Below are positions 7,779-16,759 of a stretch of 64,000 nt of DNA, one piece after another. The notes under the pieces were generated by a model that made no database searches, was not told the DNA's origin, and saw nothing but the letters and a program-made list of their open reading frames with translations. This DNA is from Streptomyces sp. 840.1 (GTDB taxonomy: Bacteria; Actinomycetota; Actinomycetes; Streptomycetales; Streptomycetaceae). How positions within the stretch are numbered: position 1 is the first letter of the stretch; every line of letters begins with the position of its first letter. A program made the position numbers and the translations under genes. The stretch lies in NCBI RefSeq assembly GCF_003751445.1, contig NZ_RJUU01000001.1, positions 4,531,001 to 4,595,000 on the forward strand. Reading direction: 5' to 3'.

Positions 7779-9144
7779 AACCTGTCGTACCGCCCGTCGT
7801 GCCGCCCACGGCCGCGGACGGGCTCAGCGAACCGAGATGGCTCGCCTGCTGCCACAGCCCGGCGAGGTCGGTGCCGGGCTTGACCGCGACCGCCGTCCAC
7901 CCCGAGTCACGCAGCAGCCGCAGCCGCTGCTCGGACGCCGCCTCGGTGGTCGGCGACTCACCGTGCACCCAGGCGTCGCTGTCCAGCACGAACGCGACGG
8001 CACCACCGCTGCGCTGCCGCATCCGGGCGGCCACCGCCGCCTGTTCCTCGTCCAGATCGCCCAGGAAGGCGATCAGCAGGCCCTCGTTGCCGCCGCGCAG
8101 CACGTCGTACGCGCGGGAGAGGCCGCCCCCGTCGGAGTTGTCCACCTCGGCGAGGGTGTCCATCATCAGCCCGGCGGCGGCCGCCGGGTCCTGGCCCGAG
8201 CCGGCGAAACCGCCCGCCCCCTCGACCGGGAGCGCGCTGCCCTCGTCCGTCAGGAGCCGGACGGAGAAGCCCCGTTGCAGCATGTGCATCAGCGCGGAGG
8301 CGGCCCCCGAAACCGCCCACTCGAACGCCGAGTCGGGCCCGGCCCCCTGGTACGCGATCTGCCGGGTGTCCAGCAGCACCGTGCACCTGGCCCGCTGCGG
8401 CTGCTCCTCGCGGCGCACCATCAGCTCGCCGTAGCGCGCGGTCGAACGCCAGTGGACGCGGCGCAGATCGTCGCCGTGCCGGTAGCCGCGCGGGATCACG
8501 TCGTCCTCGCCGGCCAGCGCGAGCGAGCGCTGCCGGCCCTCGCCGTACCCGGAGGACTCGCCCGCCAGCCGCACCGGCGGCAGCGGTTCGGTCCTCGGGA
8601 TGACGACGAGGGAGTCGTACGCGGTGAACGAACGGGTGAGCTCGCACATCCCGAACGGATCGCTCAGCCGCAGCTGCAGCGGGCCGAGCGGGTAACGCCC
8701 GCGCAGGTCGGACCGCACCCGGTAGGACACCTCGCGCCGGCCGCCCGCCTCCACCCGGTCCAGGACGAAGCGGGGCCGCGGGCCCAGCACGTAGGGCACC
8801 CGGTCCTGGAGCATCAGCAGGCCGGTGGGCAGCCGCGAGACGTTGTCCATCCGCAGGTGGACCCGCGCCTCGGTGCCCGCGGACACCCGGGACGGCGACA
8901 GCCGCCGGGTCCCCGCGACCCGGTACCGGGTCCGGAAGAGCACCCCCACGCAGACCAGCGGCAGGACCGCGAGCAGCAGTCCGACCCGCAGCAGATCCCC
9001 CTGGCCCAGCACGTACGCGCAGACCGCGGCGGCGATGCCGGCGGCGAGGAAGGACCGGCCGCGCGTGGTCAGCCCGCTCAGAGCGGCCCGCAGACCCCCC
9101 TTGTCGTCGCTGTCGTCCATCGCGGTCGGCCCCCCGGCGCTCAT
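7759..9144 (-). CDS. DUF58 domain protein
   Basis: 461 residues. Two hydrophobic segments lie at about residues 30-75 (FLAAGIAAAVCAYVLG, LLLAVLPLVCVGVLF), then a beta-rich domain and the DUF58 core around residues 220-260 (GDDLRRVHWRSTARYGELMVRREEQPQRA). The C-terminal half resembles a von Willebrand-A fold but lacks an obvious complete MIDAS. It starts by a 1-nt TGATG overlap with the MoxR gene, and ends in a duplicated 21-bp segment before the transglutaminase gene. DUF58 proteins work with MoxR AAA ATPases; a chaperone or metal-insertion role is proposed for the family, unproven here. The last residues, TTGGTTGFSGGWS, are low complexity. Confidence 0.85.
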   Translation of the reverse strand: MSAGGPTAMDDSDDKGGLRAALSGLTTRGRSFLAAGIAAAVCAYVLGQGDLLRVGLLLAVLPLVCVGVLFRTRYRVAGTRRLSPSRVSAGTEARVHLRMDNVSRLPTGLLMLQDRVPYVLGPRPRFVLDRVEAGGRREVSYRVRSDLRGRYPLGPLQLRLSDPFGMCELTRSFTAYDSLVVIPRTEPLPPVRLAGESSGYGEGRQRSLALAGEDDVIPRGYRHGDDLRRVHWRSTARYGELMVRREEQPQRARCTVLLDTRQIAYQGAGPDSAFEWAVSGAASALMHMLQRGFSVRLLTDEGSALPVEGAGGFAGSGQDPAAAAGLMMDTLAEVDNSDGGGLSRAYDVLRGGNEGLLIAFLGDLDEEQAAVAARMRQRSGGAVAFVLDSDAWVHGESPTTEAASEQRLRLLRDSGWTAVAVKPGTDLAGLWQQASHLGSLSPSAAVGGTTGGTTGFSGGWS

Positions 9145-10193
9145 CAGAGCCGCCGTACGCCGGGCTGCTGCCGGGTGTCGTACGCGGCGCCCGGCTGATG
9201 CGGCGGGGCCGGGACGGACGCACCGCCCGCGGCGGTCGGCACCGGCGTCTGCTGGAGGATCTCCAGCACCACCTGCTCGGCGGTGCGGCGGTTCAGCTGG
9301 GCCTGGGCGGTGGGCAGCAGCCGGTGTGCGAGCACCGCGACCGCCAGCCCCTGTACGTCGTCGGGCAGGCAGTAGTCCCGGCCGCTCAGCGCGGCGGTGG
9401 CCTTGGCCGCGCGCAGCAGGTGCAGGGTGGCGCGCGGCGAGGCGCCGAGTCTGAGATCGGGATGGCTGCGGGTGGCCCCGACGAGCTGCACCGCGTACCG
9501 GCGGACCGCGTCGGCGACGTGGACCGTCCGCACGGCCTCGATCAGCTTCGCGATGTCGTGCGCGTGCGCCACCGGCTGGAGGTCGTCCAGGGGCGAGACG
9601 CCGCCGTGCACGTCGAGCATCTGGAGCTCGGCCTCCGGGCTGGGATAGCCGATCGACACCCTGGCCATGAACCGGTCGCGCTGGGCCTCGGGCAGCGGAT
9701 ACGTGCCCTCCATCTCCACCGGGTTCTGGGTGGCCACGACCATGAAGGGGTCGGGCAGTTCGTAGGAGTGCCCGTCGATCGTGACCTGGCGCTCCTCCAT
9801 CGACTCCAGCAGCGCGGACTGGGTCTTGGGCGAGGCGCGGTTGATCTCGTCGCCGATCACGATCTGGGCGAAGATCGCTCCGGGTTTGAACTCGAACTCG
9901 CGGCGCTGCTGGTCGAAGATGGACACCCCGGTGATGTCGGAGGGCAGCAGGTCCGGTGTGAACTGGATGCGCCGCACCGAGCAGTCGATGGACCGCGCCA
10001 GCGCCTTGGCCAGCATGGTCTTGCCGACGCCGGGCACATCCTCGATCAGCAGATGTCCCTCCGCGAGCAGCACGGTCAGCGAAAGCCGTACGACCTCAGG
10101 CTTGCCCTCGATCACACTCTCCACCGACCTGCGCACCCGCTCCGCTGTGGTGGTCAGATCTGTGAGGCTCGCTCGATCGTCATAGGTCGTCAC
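9144..10193 (-). CDS. MoxR-family AAA ATPase
   Basis: 349 residues from a GTG preceded by GAGGAGG. Walker A is DVPGVGKTMLAKAL (about residues 52-65), Walker B region IVIGDEINRASPKTQSALLESMEE (about 112-135), then sensor 1 VATQNP and the arginine-finger segment LPEAQRDRFMAR. A lid domain with sensor 2 follows (about 220-320). The C-terminal 25 residues are low complexity. MoxR ATPases are oligomeric chaperones acting with DUF58/VWA partners, encoded here directly downstream by TGATG overlap. The gene heads the three-gene operon; its leader has a 9-bp inverted repeat. Confidence 0.92.
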   Translation of the reverse strand: MTTYDDRASLTDLTTTAERVRRSVESVIEGKPEVVRLSLTVLLAEGHLLIEDVPGVGKTMLAKALARSIDCSVRRIQFTPDLLPSDITGVSIFDQQRREFEFKPGAIFAQIVIGDEINRASPKTQSALLESMEERQVTIDGHSYELPDPFMVVATQNPVEMEGTYPLPEAQRDRFMARVSIGYPSPEAELQMLDVHGGVSPLDDLQPVAHAHDIAKLIEAVRTVHVADAVRRYAVQLVGATRSHPDLRLGASPRATLHLLRAAKATAALSGRDYCLPDDVQGLAVAVLAHRLLPTAQAQLNRRTAEQVVLEILQQTPVPTAAGGASVPAPPHQPGAAYDTRQQPGVRRL

Positions 10194-10224
10194 CCGGCCC
10201 TCCTCGGCCCTGCCCCACGCTCAC

Positions 10225-10264
10225 CAGGAGCACGGGATTCCCCAGTCACGGTCCGGTGCTCCTG
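10225..10264. promoter_or_regulatory. Inverted repeat upstream of the MoxR operon
   Basis: Perfect 9-nt arms caggagcac and gtgctcctg with a 22-nt spacer, 32-71 nt before the GTG start. It may be an operator or a leader hairpin; the wide spacing fits a dimeric regulator poorly. The rest of 10265-10434 shows nothing clear. Confidence 0.35.
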
Positions 10265-10434
10265 TACGGCCCGGCCCACCCCGAATACGGACACCGCGCC
10301 GGACGAGGTCCGACGGGGTGTCACACCCGCATTCTTGTTGCCGTTACCGCTTCGTGTCACTCGCGTGTGGATAACTGGGGCCGATATGTCGGATTGGGTG
10401 GGTTTTTCGATGCCCGAAAGGGTCTTTCCGGAGG

Positions 10435-10998
10435 TCAGGAAGCCGGGAGGATCTCGCGCAGCAGGCCGGTCGTCACGTCGAAGACGAAGCCGCGCACATC
10501 ATCGTTGTGCAGCAGGAACGGCGAGGTGCGCACCCGCTGGATCGACTGCCGGACGTCCTGGTCGGCGTCGGTGTACGCCTCCACGGCCCAGACGGGGCGC
10601 TGGCCGACCTCCGCCTCCAGCTCCTGGCGGAACTCCTCGGTGATCGACTCCATGCCGCAGTTGGTGTGGTGGATCAGTATCACGCTGCGGGTGCCGAGGG
10701 CCCGCTGGCTGATGGTCAGCGAGCGGATCACGTCGTCGGTGACCACACCGCCCGCGTTGCGGATGGTGTGGCAGTCACCGAGCGCCAGACCGAGCGCCTT
10801 GTGCAGGTCGAGCCGGGCGTCCATGCAGGCGACCACGGCGACGCGCAGCACCGGCTTCGCGTCCATGCCGGGATCGCTGAACTCGGCGGCGTACTCGGTG
10901 TTCGCCCCGACGAGGCGGTCGGTGACCGTGCCGTCGGTGCCGGCCCGGTCTGCGGGGGAGGTGGACGGCTCGGCGGGGGACTGCGCGGAAGTCGACAT
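10435..10998 (-). CDS. Beta-class carbonic anhydrase
   Basis: 187 residues from the ATG at 10998; a longer frame to 11088 adds 30 residues that look like leader sequence. The zinc and catalytic dyad residues of beta-carbonic anhydrases are present: Cys58-Met-Asp60-Ala-Arg62, then His111-Thr-Asn-Cys114, and the NAGG segment at 81-84. It interconverts CO2 and bicarbonate, supplying bicarbonate for carboxylases. The first 45 residues are Ser/Pro/Asp-rich and probably disordered. I see no good ribosome site, so the start is less certain than the family. It is transcribed alone and divergently from the dcw cluster. Confidence 0.88.
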   Translation of the reverse strand: MSTSAQSPAEPSTSPADRAGTDGTVTDRLVGANTEYAAEFSDPGMDAKPVLRVAVVACMDARLDLHKALGLALGDCHTIRNAGGVVTDDVIRSLTISQRALGTRSVILIHHTNCGMESITEEFRQELEAEVGQRPVWAVEAYTDADQDVRQSIQRVRTSPFLLHNDDVRGFVFDVTTGLLREILPAS

Positions 10999-11399
10999 GA
11001 ACAAGACGTTAGCCCGGCTCCGCCGCTCCGGCGTGGCGTGGAAGCGGACAAAGAACGTCAACGGTGTTTGTTGTGAGGTAACCCACAAGCCTCACACCGA
11101 GTCACCCGGCCGGGTGAACAAAGGGAGGGCCGACGCGCTGCCGGGTTGATTGATCGGGAATCGATCGAATGGCAGGGTGGAGCAGGACCGGCTGCAGACC
11201 GGTCTAAAGTGACGGGAAGTTACCGACACCCTGCACATTCCGAAGTTTCCCCGTGTGCGCGGCGTACGTACGGCCCGGCCCTCTCCCGCTCGCCGGTCGG
11301 CTGACGCCTCTTCCCCGGCGCCGGCGGACCTCCCCTTCGCGAGCGGGCGGGGACCAGGCCGTACGTGCCGCCACCCGGGACCTGAGCCTGAGAGGGCGC
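10999..11399. other. Divergent intergenic region, carbonic anhydrase / dcw cluster
   Basis: 400 nt without a supported gene. It must hold promoters for both directions. I can point to a palindrome agaccggtct (11196-11205 region), a TAAAGT at 11205-11210 that could be a -10 for rsmH without a convincing -35, and short arms gtgagg/cctcac near 11075-11097. No mraZ gene is present here, although mraZ precedes rsmH in many bacteria. Confidence 0.5.
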
Positions 11400-12365
11400 A
11401 TGAGCCAGACCCGACACGTCCCGGTGATGCTCCAGCGGTGCCTGGACCTGTTGGCCCCGGCTCTTGAGGCACCGGGCCCCAGGCCGCCCGTGGTCGTCGA
11501 CTGCACGCTGGGCCTCGGCGGACACAGCGAGGCGCTGCTCTCCGCCTTCCCGACCGCCCGGCTGATCGCCCTGGACCGGGACAAGGAGGCGCTGCGCCTT
11601 TCGGGTGAGCGGCTCGCTCCCTACGGCGACCGCGCCACCCTGGTGCACGCCGTCTACGACGAACTGCCCGAGGTGCTCGACCGGCTGGGCGTCCCCGAGG
11701 TCCAGGGCATCCTGTTCGACCTCGGCGTCTCCTCCATGCAGCTGGACGAGGCCGACCGGGGATTCGCGTACGCCCAGGACGCACCGCTCGACATGCGGAT
11801 GGACCAGACGACCGGCATGGGCGCCGCCGAGGTGCTCAACACCTACCCGCCGGGCGAACTGGTGCGGATCCTGCGTGCGTACGGCGAGGAGAAGCAGGCC
11901 AAGCGGATCGTCTCCGCCGTCGTCCGCGAGCGCGAGAAGGAACCCTTCAGCAACAGCGCCCGGCTCGTCGAGCTGATCCGCGACTCGCTGCCGCAGGCGG
12001 CCAAGCGCACCGGCGGCAACCCCGCCAAGCGCACCTTCCAGGCCCTGCGCATCGAGGTCAACGGCGAGCTGACCGTGCTGGAGCGGGCGATCCCGGCCGC
12101 AGTGCGCAGCCTCGCCGTCGGCGGGCGCATCGCCGTCCTCTCGTACCACTCGCTGGAGGACCGGCTGGTCAAGCAGGTGCTCGCGGCGGGCGCCGCCAAC
12201 ACCGCCCCGGCCGGGCTGCCGGTCGTCCCCGAGCGCTACCAGCCCCGGCTGAAGCTGCTGACCCGGGGCGCCGAGCTGCCCACCGAGGAGGAGGTCGCCG
12301 ACAACCGGCGGGCCGCGCCCGCCCGGCTGCGCGGCGCCCAGCGGATCCGGGCGGAGGAGCGATGA
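11400..12365 (+). CDS. rsmH: 16S rRNA (cytosine(1402)-N(4))-methyltransferase RsmH (MraW)
   Basis: 321 residues from the ATG at 11400, with GAGAGGG upstream; an open frame to 11253 exists but the family begins with the HVPVML segment found at residues 6-11. The SAM-binding signature [14 protein letters not shown] (about 32-45) and [11 protein letters not shown] (about 53-63) follow, then the family blocks [18 protein letters not shown] and [14 protein letters not shown]. It N4-methylates C1402 of 16S rRNA in the decoding centre. It opens the dcw cluster. Its TGA overlaps an ATG that starts an 18-codon mini-ORF leading to ftsL. Confidence 0.95.
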   Translation: MSQTRHVPVMLQRCLDLLAPALEAPGPRPPVVVDCTLGLGGHSEALLSAFPTARLIALDRDKEALRLSGERLAPYGDRATLVHAVYDELPEVLDRLGVPEVQGILFDLGVSSMQLDEADRGFAYAQDAPLDMRMDQTTGMGAAEVLNTYPPGELVRILRAYGEEKQAKRIVSAVVREREKEPFSNSARLVELIRDSLPQAAKRTGGNPAKRTFQALRIEVNGELTVLERAIPAAVRSLAVGGRIAVLSYHSLEDRLVKQVLAAGAANTAPAGLPVVPERYQPRLKLLTRGAELPTEEEVADNRRAAPARLRGAQRIRAEER

Positions 12366-12418
12366 GCCCCCGGGGCCCCGGCGGGCGGACGCGGGCGAGG
12401 GACGGGGCGGTGCGGTGA
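12362..12418 (+). other. Mini-ORF bridging rsmH and ftsL
   Basis: ATG at 12362 overlaps the rsmH stop (ATGA). The frame encodes [18 protein letters not shown] and stops at TGA 12416-12418, which overlaps the ftsL GTG (GTGA at 12415). It would let ribosomes pass from rsmH to ftsL by two coupled reinitiations. The peptide is basic and probably has no function of its own. High-GC chance cannot be excluded. Confidence 0.4.
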
Positions 12419-13023
12419 GCAAAGCGGCCGGGCAGTTGAAAGGACGTGCGGCACGGCTCAGCCGGCTGATGCCGGCCGGGCCGAGCAAAGCCGCCCGGAC
12501 CCCCTTCGTCCTGCTGGTCGTCCTGCTCCTGGGCGGCGGCCTGATCACCCTGCTCGTGCTGAACTCCGCGCTCAACGAAGGATCGTTCCGGCTGAGCGAG
12601 CTGAAGAAGCGGACCACCGACCTCACCGACGAGCAGCAGGCCCTCCAGCACGACGTCGACAGCTCCGCCGAGCCCGACGCGCTGGCCCGCCGGGCCCGGG
12701 AACTGGGCATGGTCCCCGGCGGCAGCCCCGTCTTCCTCGGCCCCGACGGCAAGCTCCGGGGCGTGCCCTCGGCCGCCACCGCCGAACCGGCCCCCGCGCC
12801 GCCGCCACAGAGGACCACCGCGCCGCCGCAGGCCCCCGCGAGCGCGCCGCCGCAGCCCCCCGCCACGTCCGGCCCGACCCCCTCGGGCAGCACGTCAGCC
12901 CCGGCCGGCACCACCACCGCCGGACCGGGCACCTCCGCAGCCACTCCCGACGCGGCCGGACCGGGCGCACCGGCGGCCCCGCGAACCCCGTCAGACCAGC
13001 CCTCCACGAGCCCCGGCAGGTGA
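12415..13023 (+). CDS. ftsL: Cell division protein FtsL-like
   Basis: 202 residues from a GTG. A basic cytoplasmic N-terminus (1-37) is followed by one membrane helix (TPFVLLVVLLLGGGLITLLVL, about 29-50). A short periplasmic coiled coil comes next (residues about 60-85, LKKRTTDLTDEQQALQHDV), then the motif ARELGMVPGGSPVFLG typical of actinobacterial FtsL. The last 90 residues are Pro/Ala/Thr-rich and probably disordered or cell-wall spanning. FtsL is a bitopic divisome protein that pairs with FtsB/DivIC and activates FtsW-FtsI. It lies between rsmH and ftsI, as expected in the cluster. Confidence 0.85.
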   Translation: MSKAAGQLKGRAARLSRLMPAGPSKAARTPFVLLVVLLLGGGLITLLVLNSALNEGSFRLSELKKRTTDLTDEQQALQHDVDSSAEPDALARRARELGMVPGGSPVFLGPDGKLRGVPSAATAEPAPAPPPQRTTAPPQAPASAPPQPPATSGPTPSGSTSAPAGTTTAGPGTSAATPDAAGPGAPAAPRTPSDQPSTSPGR

Positions 13024-13027
13024 CGCA

Positions 13028-15019
13028 GTGCCTTCCAAGGAACCACCGCGCCGCCGGGTCCCCGGCCCGGCGCGCCCCCGCTCCGCGGCCCCCCGTACCG
13101 GCCGCCCCCGCCCCGACGCGCGACGGCGGCCCTCCTCCTCCCCGGCCGCGCGCAGGCCGGTGCCGCGCGGCCGCTCCGGCCGTCCGCTGCGGCTCGGCAG
13201 CCCGCGCCCCCGGCTGCGGCTGGTCAGCCTCGCCCTGACGCTCGTCATGATCGCGTTCGTCGTCCGGCTCCTCCAGGTCCAGGCGGTCGACGCCAACGCG
13301 TACGCGGCCAAGGCCGACAAGAACCGCTACCTCAGCTACACCGTCGCCGCCGAGCGCGGGGAGATCACCGACCGCAGCGGCATCGCGCTGGCCACCAGCG
13401 TCGACGCGTACGACATCACCGCCGACCCCAAGATGTTCACCCCGGCCGACAGCAAGGCCCCGGACGCCCCCCAGCAGGCGGCCGCCCTGCTCGCGCCCAT
13501 CCTCGGCGCCGACGCGGCCGAGCTGACCAAGAAGCTCGCGAAGCCGAAGAGCCGGTACGCGGTGCTCGCCCGCCGGCAGACCCCGCAGGTCTGGAAGCAG
13601 ATCAAGGACCTCAAGTCGGTCTTCGCGGAGAAGGCCGCCAAGGACAAGGCGGCCGGCGGCCCCGGAGCCAACGTGCTCGCCGGTGTCTTCCAGGAGTCGA
13701 CCACCAAGAGGGTCTACCCCAACGGCGGCCTCGCCGCCGGGATACTGGGTTACGTCAACGCCGAGGGCAAGGGCGCCGGCGGCCTGGAATCGCAGCTGGA
13801 CAAGGAGCTGGCGGGCGAGGACGGCACGATCAAGTACGCCCAGTCCGGTGGCCGCCGGGTGCCCACGGCCGGCACCAAGGAGGTCCCGGCCGTCGCGGGC
13901 TCCGACATCGAGCTGACCATCGACCGCGACATCCAGTGGGCGGCCCAGAAGGCCATCTCCGAACAGGTGAAGAAGTCCAAGGCGGACCGGGGCTACGTCG
14001 TCGTCCAGAACACCCGGACCGGCGAGGTCCTCGCCATGGCCAACGCGCCCGGGTTCGACCCCAACGACCTCTCGCAGGCCGACGCGGCGTCCCTGGGCAA
14101 CGCGGCCCTCCAGGACGTGTACGAGCCCGGCTCCACCAGCAAGGTCATGTCCATGGCCGCGGTGCTGGAGGAAGGCGCCGCCACCCCCGGCACCCACGTC
14201 ACCGTCCCCAACCGGCTGCACCGGGGCGACCGGCTCTTCAAGGACGACATCGACCACCCCACCTGGTACCTGACGCTCAACGGCGTACTGGCCAAGTCCA
14301 GCAACATCGGCACCATCCTGGCCGCCGGACAGCTCGGCAGGACCCAGGCCCAGGCCAACAAGACGCTCTACTCCTACCTGCGCAAGTTCGGCATCGGCTC
14401 ACCGACCGGACTCGGCTACCCGGGTGAGACCCCGGGCATCCTCGCCAAGCCGCAGGACTGGTCGACCTCGCAGCAGTACACGATCCCGTTCGGCCAGGGG
14501 CTCTCGCTCAACGCCATGCAGGCCGCCTCGATCTACTCCACCATCGCCAACGGCGGGGTCCGGATCGCCCCGACCCTGGTGCGCGGCACCAAGGGGGCCG
14601 ACGGCCGCTTCACCGCCGCCGACGCCCCCGCACAGTCCCGGGTGGTCAGCGAGAAGACGGCGAAGACACTCGCGAAGATGCTGGAGTCGGTGGTCGGCGA
14701 CCAGGAGGGCACCGGCACCAAGGCGAAGATCCCCGGCTACCGGGTCGCGGGCAAGACCGGTACGGCCAACCGGGTCGATCCGGTACGCGGCGGCTACCAC
14801 GGCTACACCGCCTCCTTCGCCGGCTTCGCCCCCGCCGACAACCCCCAGATCACCGTCTACTGTGCGATCCAGAACCCCACCAAGGGCGGCTACTTCGGCG
14901 GCCAGATCTGCGGACCCATCTACAAGCAGGTCATGGAATTCGCCCTCAAGACCCTTCAGACCGCGCCCTCCGGCAGCGAGCCGGCCAGGCTGCCGGTGTC
15001 CTTCAAACCCGGCGAGTGA
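13028..15019 (+). CDS. ftsI: Penicillin-binding protein FtsI (PBP3-type transpeptidase)
   Basis: 663 residues from the GTG at 13028, 4 nt after the ftsL stop. A long basic Pro/Arg N-terminus (about 1-58) precedes one membrane helix (LRLVSLALTLVMIAFVVRLL). The dimerization domain begins with RGEITDRSGIALATS. The transpeptidase motifs are complete: Ser369-Thr-Ser-Lys372, Ser424-Ser-Asn426 and Lys576-Thr-Gly578. It crosslinks septal peptidoglycan together with FtsW. No PASTA domain is seen; the protein ends shortly after the transpeptidase fold. The N-terminal extension is longer than in E. coli FtsI (588 residues in all), as commonly seen in Streptomyces. Confidence 0.93.
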   Translation: MPSKEPPRRRVPGPARPRSAAPRTGRPRPDARRRPSSSPAARRPVPRGRSGRPLRLGSPRPRLRLVSLALTLVMIAFVVRLLQVQAVDANAYAAKADKNRYLSYTVAAERGEITDRSGIALATSVDAYDITADPKMFTPADSKAPDAPQQAAALLAPILGADAAELTKKLAKPKSRYAVLARRQTPQVWKQIKDLKSVFAEKAAKDKAAGGPGANVLAGVFQESTTKRVYPNGGLAAGILGYVNAEGKGAGGLESQLDKELAGEDGTIKYAQSGGRRVPTAGTKEVPAVAGSDIELTIDRDIQWAAQKAISEQVKKSKADRGYVVVQNTRTGEVLAMANAPGFDPNDLSQADAASLGNAALQDVYEPGSTSKVMSMAAVLEEGAATPGTHVTVPNRLHRGDRLFKDDIDHPTWYLTLNGVLAKSSNIGTILAAGQLGRTQAQANKTLYSYLRKFGIGSPTGLGYPGETPGILAKPQDWSTSQQYTIPFGQGLSLNAMQAASIYSTIANGGVRIAPTLVRGTKGADGRFTAADAPAQSRVVSEKTAKTLAKMLESVVGDQEGTGTKAKIPGYRVAGKTGTANRVDPVRGGYHGYTASFAGFAPADNPQITVYCAIQNPTKGGYFGGQICGPIYKQVMEFALKTLQTAPSGSEPARLPVSFKPGE

Positions 15020-15036
15020 ACTCGGGGAGACCATCC

Positions 15037-16755
15037 GTGACAACCATCACCCCTGATCCCGGGAACCGGAACGGGAACCACCACGACCCCGGCCCCTCAC
15101 TTCGCGAGAGGCCGGGTGCTCCCGGTACGCTCACCGCCGTGCCCCACGCTGAACAGTCCCGAACCACCCAGAAGGACGCCCCTGTGAACTACCCGGGAGC
15201 GCCCCGCCCGGATCGGCTGCGGCCGACCACCCTGGCCACCCTGGCAGCCCGGCTGGGAGTCGAACCGCCCGGCACCGGCGAAGTCACCGGCATCACCCAC
15301 GATTCCAGGGCCGTACGCCCCGGAGACGTGTACGCCGCTCTGCCGGGTGCCCGCCTGCACGGCGCCGACTTCACCGCCCAGGCGGCCGGCCTTGGCGCCG
15401 CCGCCATCCTCACCGACCCGGCGGGCGCCGAACGCGCCGCCGCCACCGGCCTCCCGGTGCTGGTCACCGAGGACCCGCGCGGCCGGATGGGCGAACTCGC
15501 CGCCGAGATCTACGGACAACCCGGCACCGACCTGCTCCGGATCGGCATCACCGGAACCTCCGGCAAGACCACCACCGCCTACCTCATCGAGGGCGGCTTC
15601 CGCGGCGCAGGGCGCAGCACCGGTCTGATCGGCACCGTGGAGATGCGCATCGGCGACGAGCGCATCAAGTCCGAACGGACCACCCCCGAGGCCACCGACC
15701 TGCAGGCCCTGTTCGCGGTGATGCGCGAGCGCGGCGTGGACGCGGTGACCATGGAGGTCTCCAGCCACGCCCTGGTGCTCGGCCGGGTGGACGGCTGCAC
15801 GTTCGACGTGGCCGTCTTCAACAACCTCAGCCCGGAGCACATGGAGTTCCACTCCGGCATGGAGGACTACTTCCAGGCCAAGGCGCGGCTGTTCACCCCG
15901 CAGCGCAGCAGGCAGGGCGTCGTCAACTTCGACGACGAGTACGGCCGCAGGCTGATCACCGAGGCCTCCGTGCCGATCACCACCTTCTCCGCCGAGGGCC
16001 ACCCGGACGCCGACTGGCGGGCCGAGGACGTCGAGGTCGGCCAGCTCGGCTCCACCTTCACCGTCATCGGCCCCAAGGACGAGCGGGCCACCGCGAAGGC
16101 CCCGCTGCCGGGACCGTTCAACGTCGCCAACACCCTGGCCGCGATCGTCACCCTCGCCGTCGCGGGCATCGACCCGCAGATCGCGGCCGACGGCGTCGCC
16201 GCCGTGCCCGGGGTGCCCGGCCGGCTGGAGCGGATCGACGCCGGACAGCCGTACCTCGCACTCGTCGACTACGCGCACAAGACCGACGCCGTCGAATCGG
16301 TGCTCCGCTCCCTCCAGAAGGTCACCGAGGGCAAACTGCACATCGTCCTCGGCTGCGGCGGCGACCGCGACACCACCAAGCGCGGCCCGATGGGAGCGGC
16401 CGCCGCCCGGCTCTCCGACACCGCTGTCCTGACCTCGGACAACCCCCGCTCCGAGGACCCGCTCGGCATCCTCGCGGCCATGCTCGCGGGTGCCGCGGAA
16501 GTGCCCGTCCACGAACGCGGCGACGTCCTGGTCGACGCGGACCGGGCCGCCGCCATCGCGGCCGCGGTCGGCCGGGCCGGCCCCGGCGACACCGTGATCG
16601 TCGCGGGCAAGGGCCACGAGCAGGGCCAGGACATCCACGGCGTCGTGCGCCCCTTCGACGACCGGGTGGTCCTGCGCGAGGCCATCGAGCGGTCCCTGGG
16701 ACACGAGAGCGCCGCCCACCGCGCCCCCACCCACGAGAACAACAGTCAGGGATGA
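15037..16755 (+). CDS. murE: UDP-MurNAc-tripeptide synthetase (diaminopimelate-adding) MurE
   Basis: 572 residues from the GTG at 15037 (GGGGAGA 6 nt upstream). A second good start is the GTG at 15184 (GAAGGA upstream), which would remove a 49-residue Pro/Gly/Asn-rich tail and give the usual family length of about 520; the choice is open. The ATP site reads GITGTSGKTTT, followed by the Mur-ligase blocks TTPEATDLQ and MEVSSHAL. The DNPR motif (about 16438-16449) marks addition of diaminopimelate rather than lysine, consistent with LL-DAP peptidoglycan. It acts in the cytoplasm on UDP-MurNAc-L-Ala-D-Glu. murF starts 5 nt after its stop. Confidence 0.93.
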   Translation: MTTITPDPGNRNGNHHDPGPSLRERPGAPGTLTAVPHAEQSRTTQKDAPVNYPGAPRPDRLRPTTLATLAARLGVEPPGTGEVTGITHDSRAVRPGDVYAALPGARLHGADFTAQAAGLGAAAILTDPAGAERAAATGLPVLVTEDPRGRMGELAAEIYGQPGTDLLRIGITGTSGKTTTAYLIEGGFRGAGRSTGLIGTVEMRIGDERIKSERTTPEATDLQALFAVMRERGVDAVTMEVSSHALVLGRVDGCTFDVAVFNNLSPEHMEFHSGMEDYFQAKARLFTPQRSRQGVVNFDDEYGRRLITEASVPITTFSAEGHPDADWRAEDVEVGQLGSTFTVIGPKDERATAKAPLPGPFNVANTLAAIVTLAVAGIDPQIAADGVAAVPGVPGRLERIDAGQPYLALVDYAHKTDAVESVLRSLQKVTEGKLHIVLGCGGDRDTTKRGPMGAAAARLSDTAVLTSDNPRSEDPLGILAAMLAGAAEVPVHERGDVLVDADRAAAIAAAVGRAGPGDTVIVAGKGHEQGQDIHGVVRPFDDRVVLREAIERSLGHESAAHRAPTHENNSQG

Positions 16756-16759
16756 CCAA

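Noticed and set aside
10999..11399. A missed mraZ or other gene before rsmH
   Set aside because: The open frames there have shadow composition and no ribosome site; only the longer rsmH frame 11253-11399 exists, and its translation lacks the family sequence.
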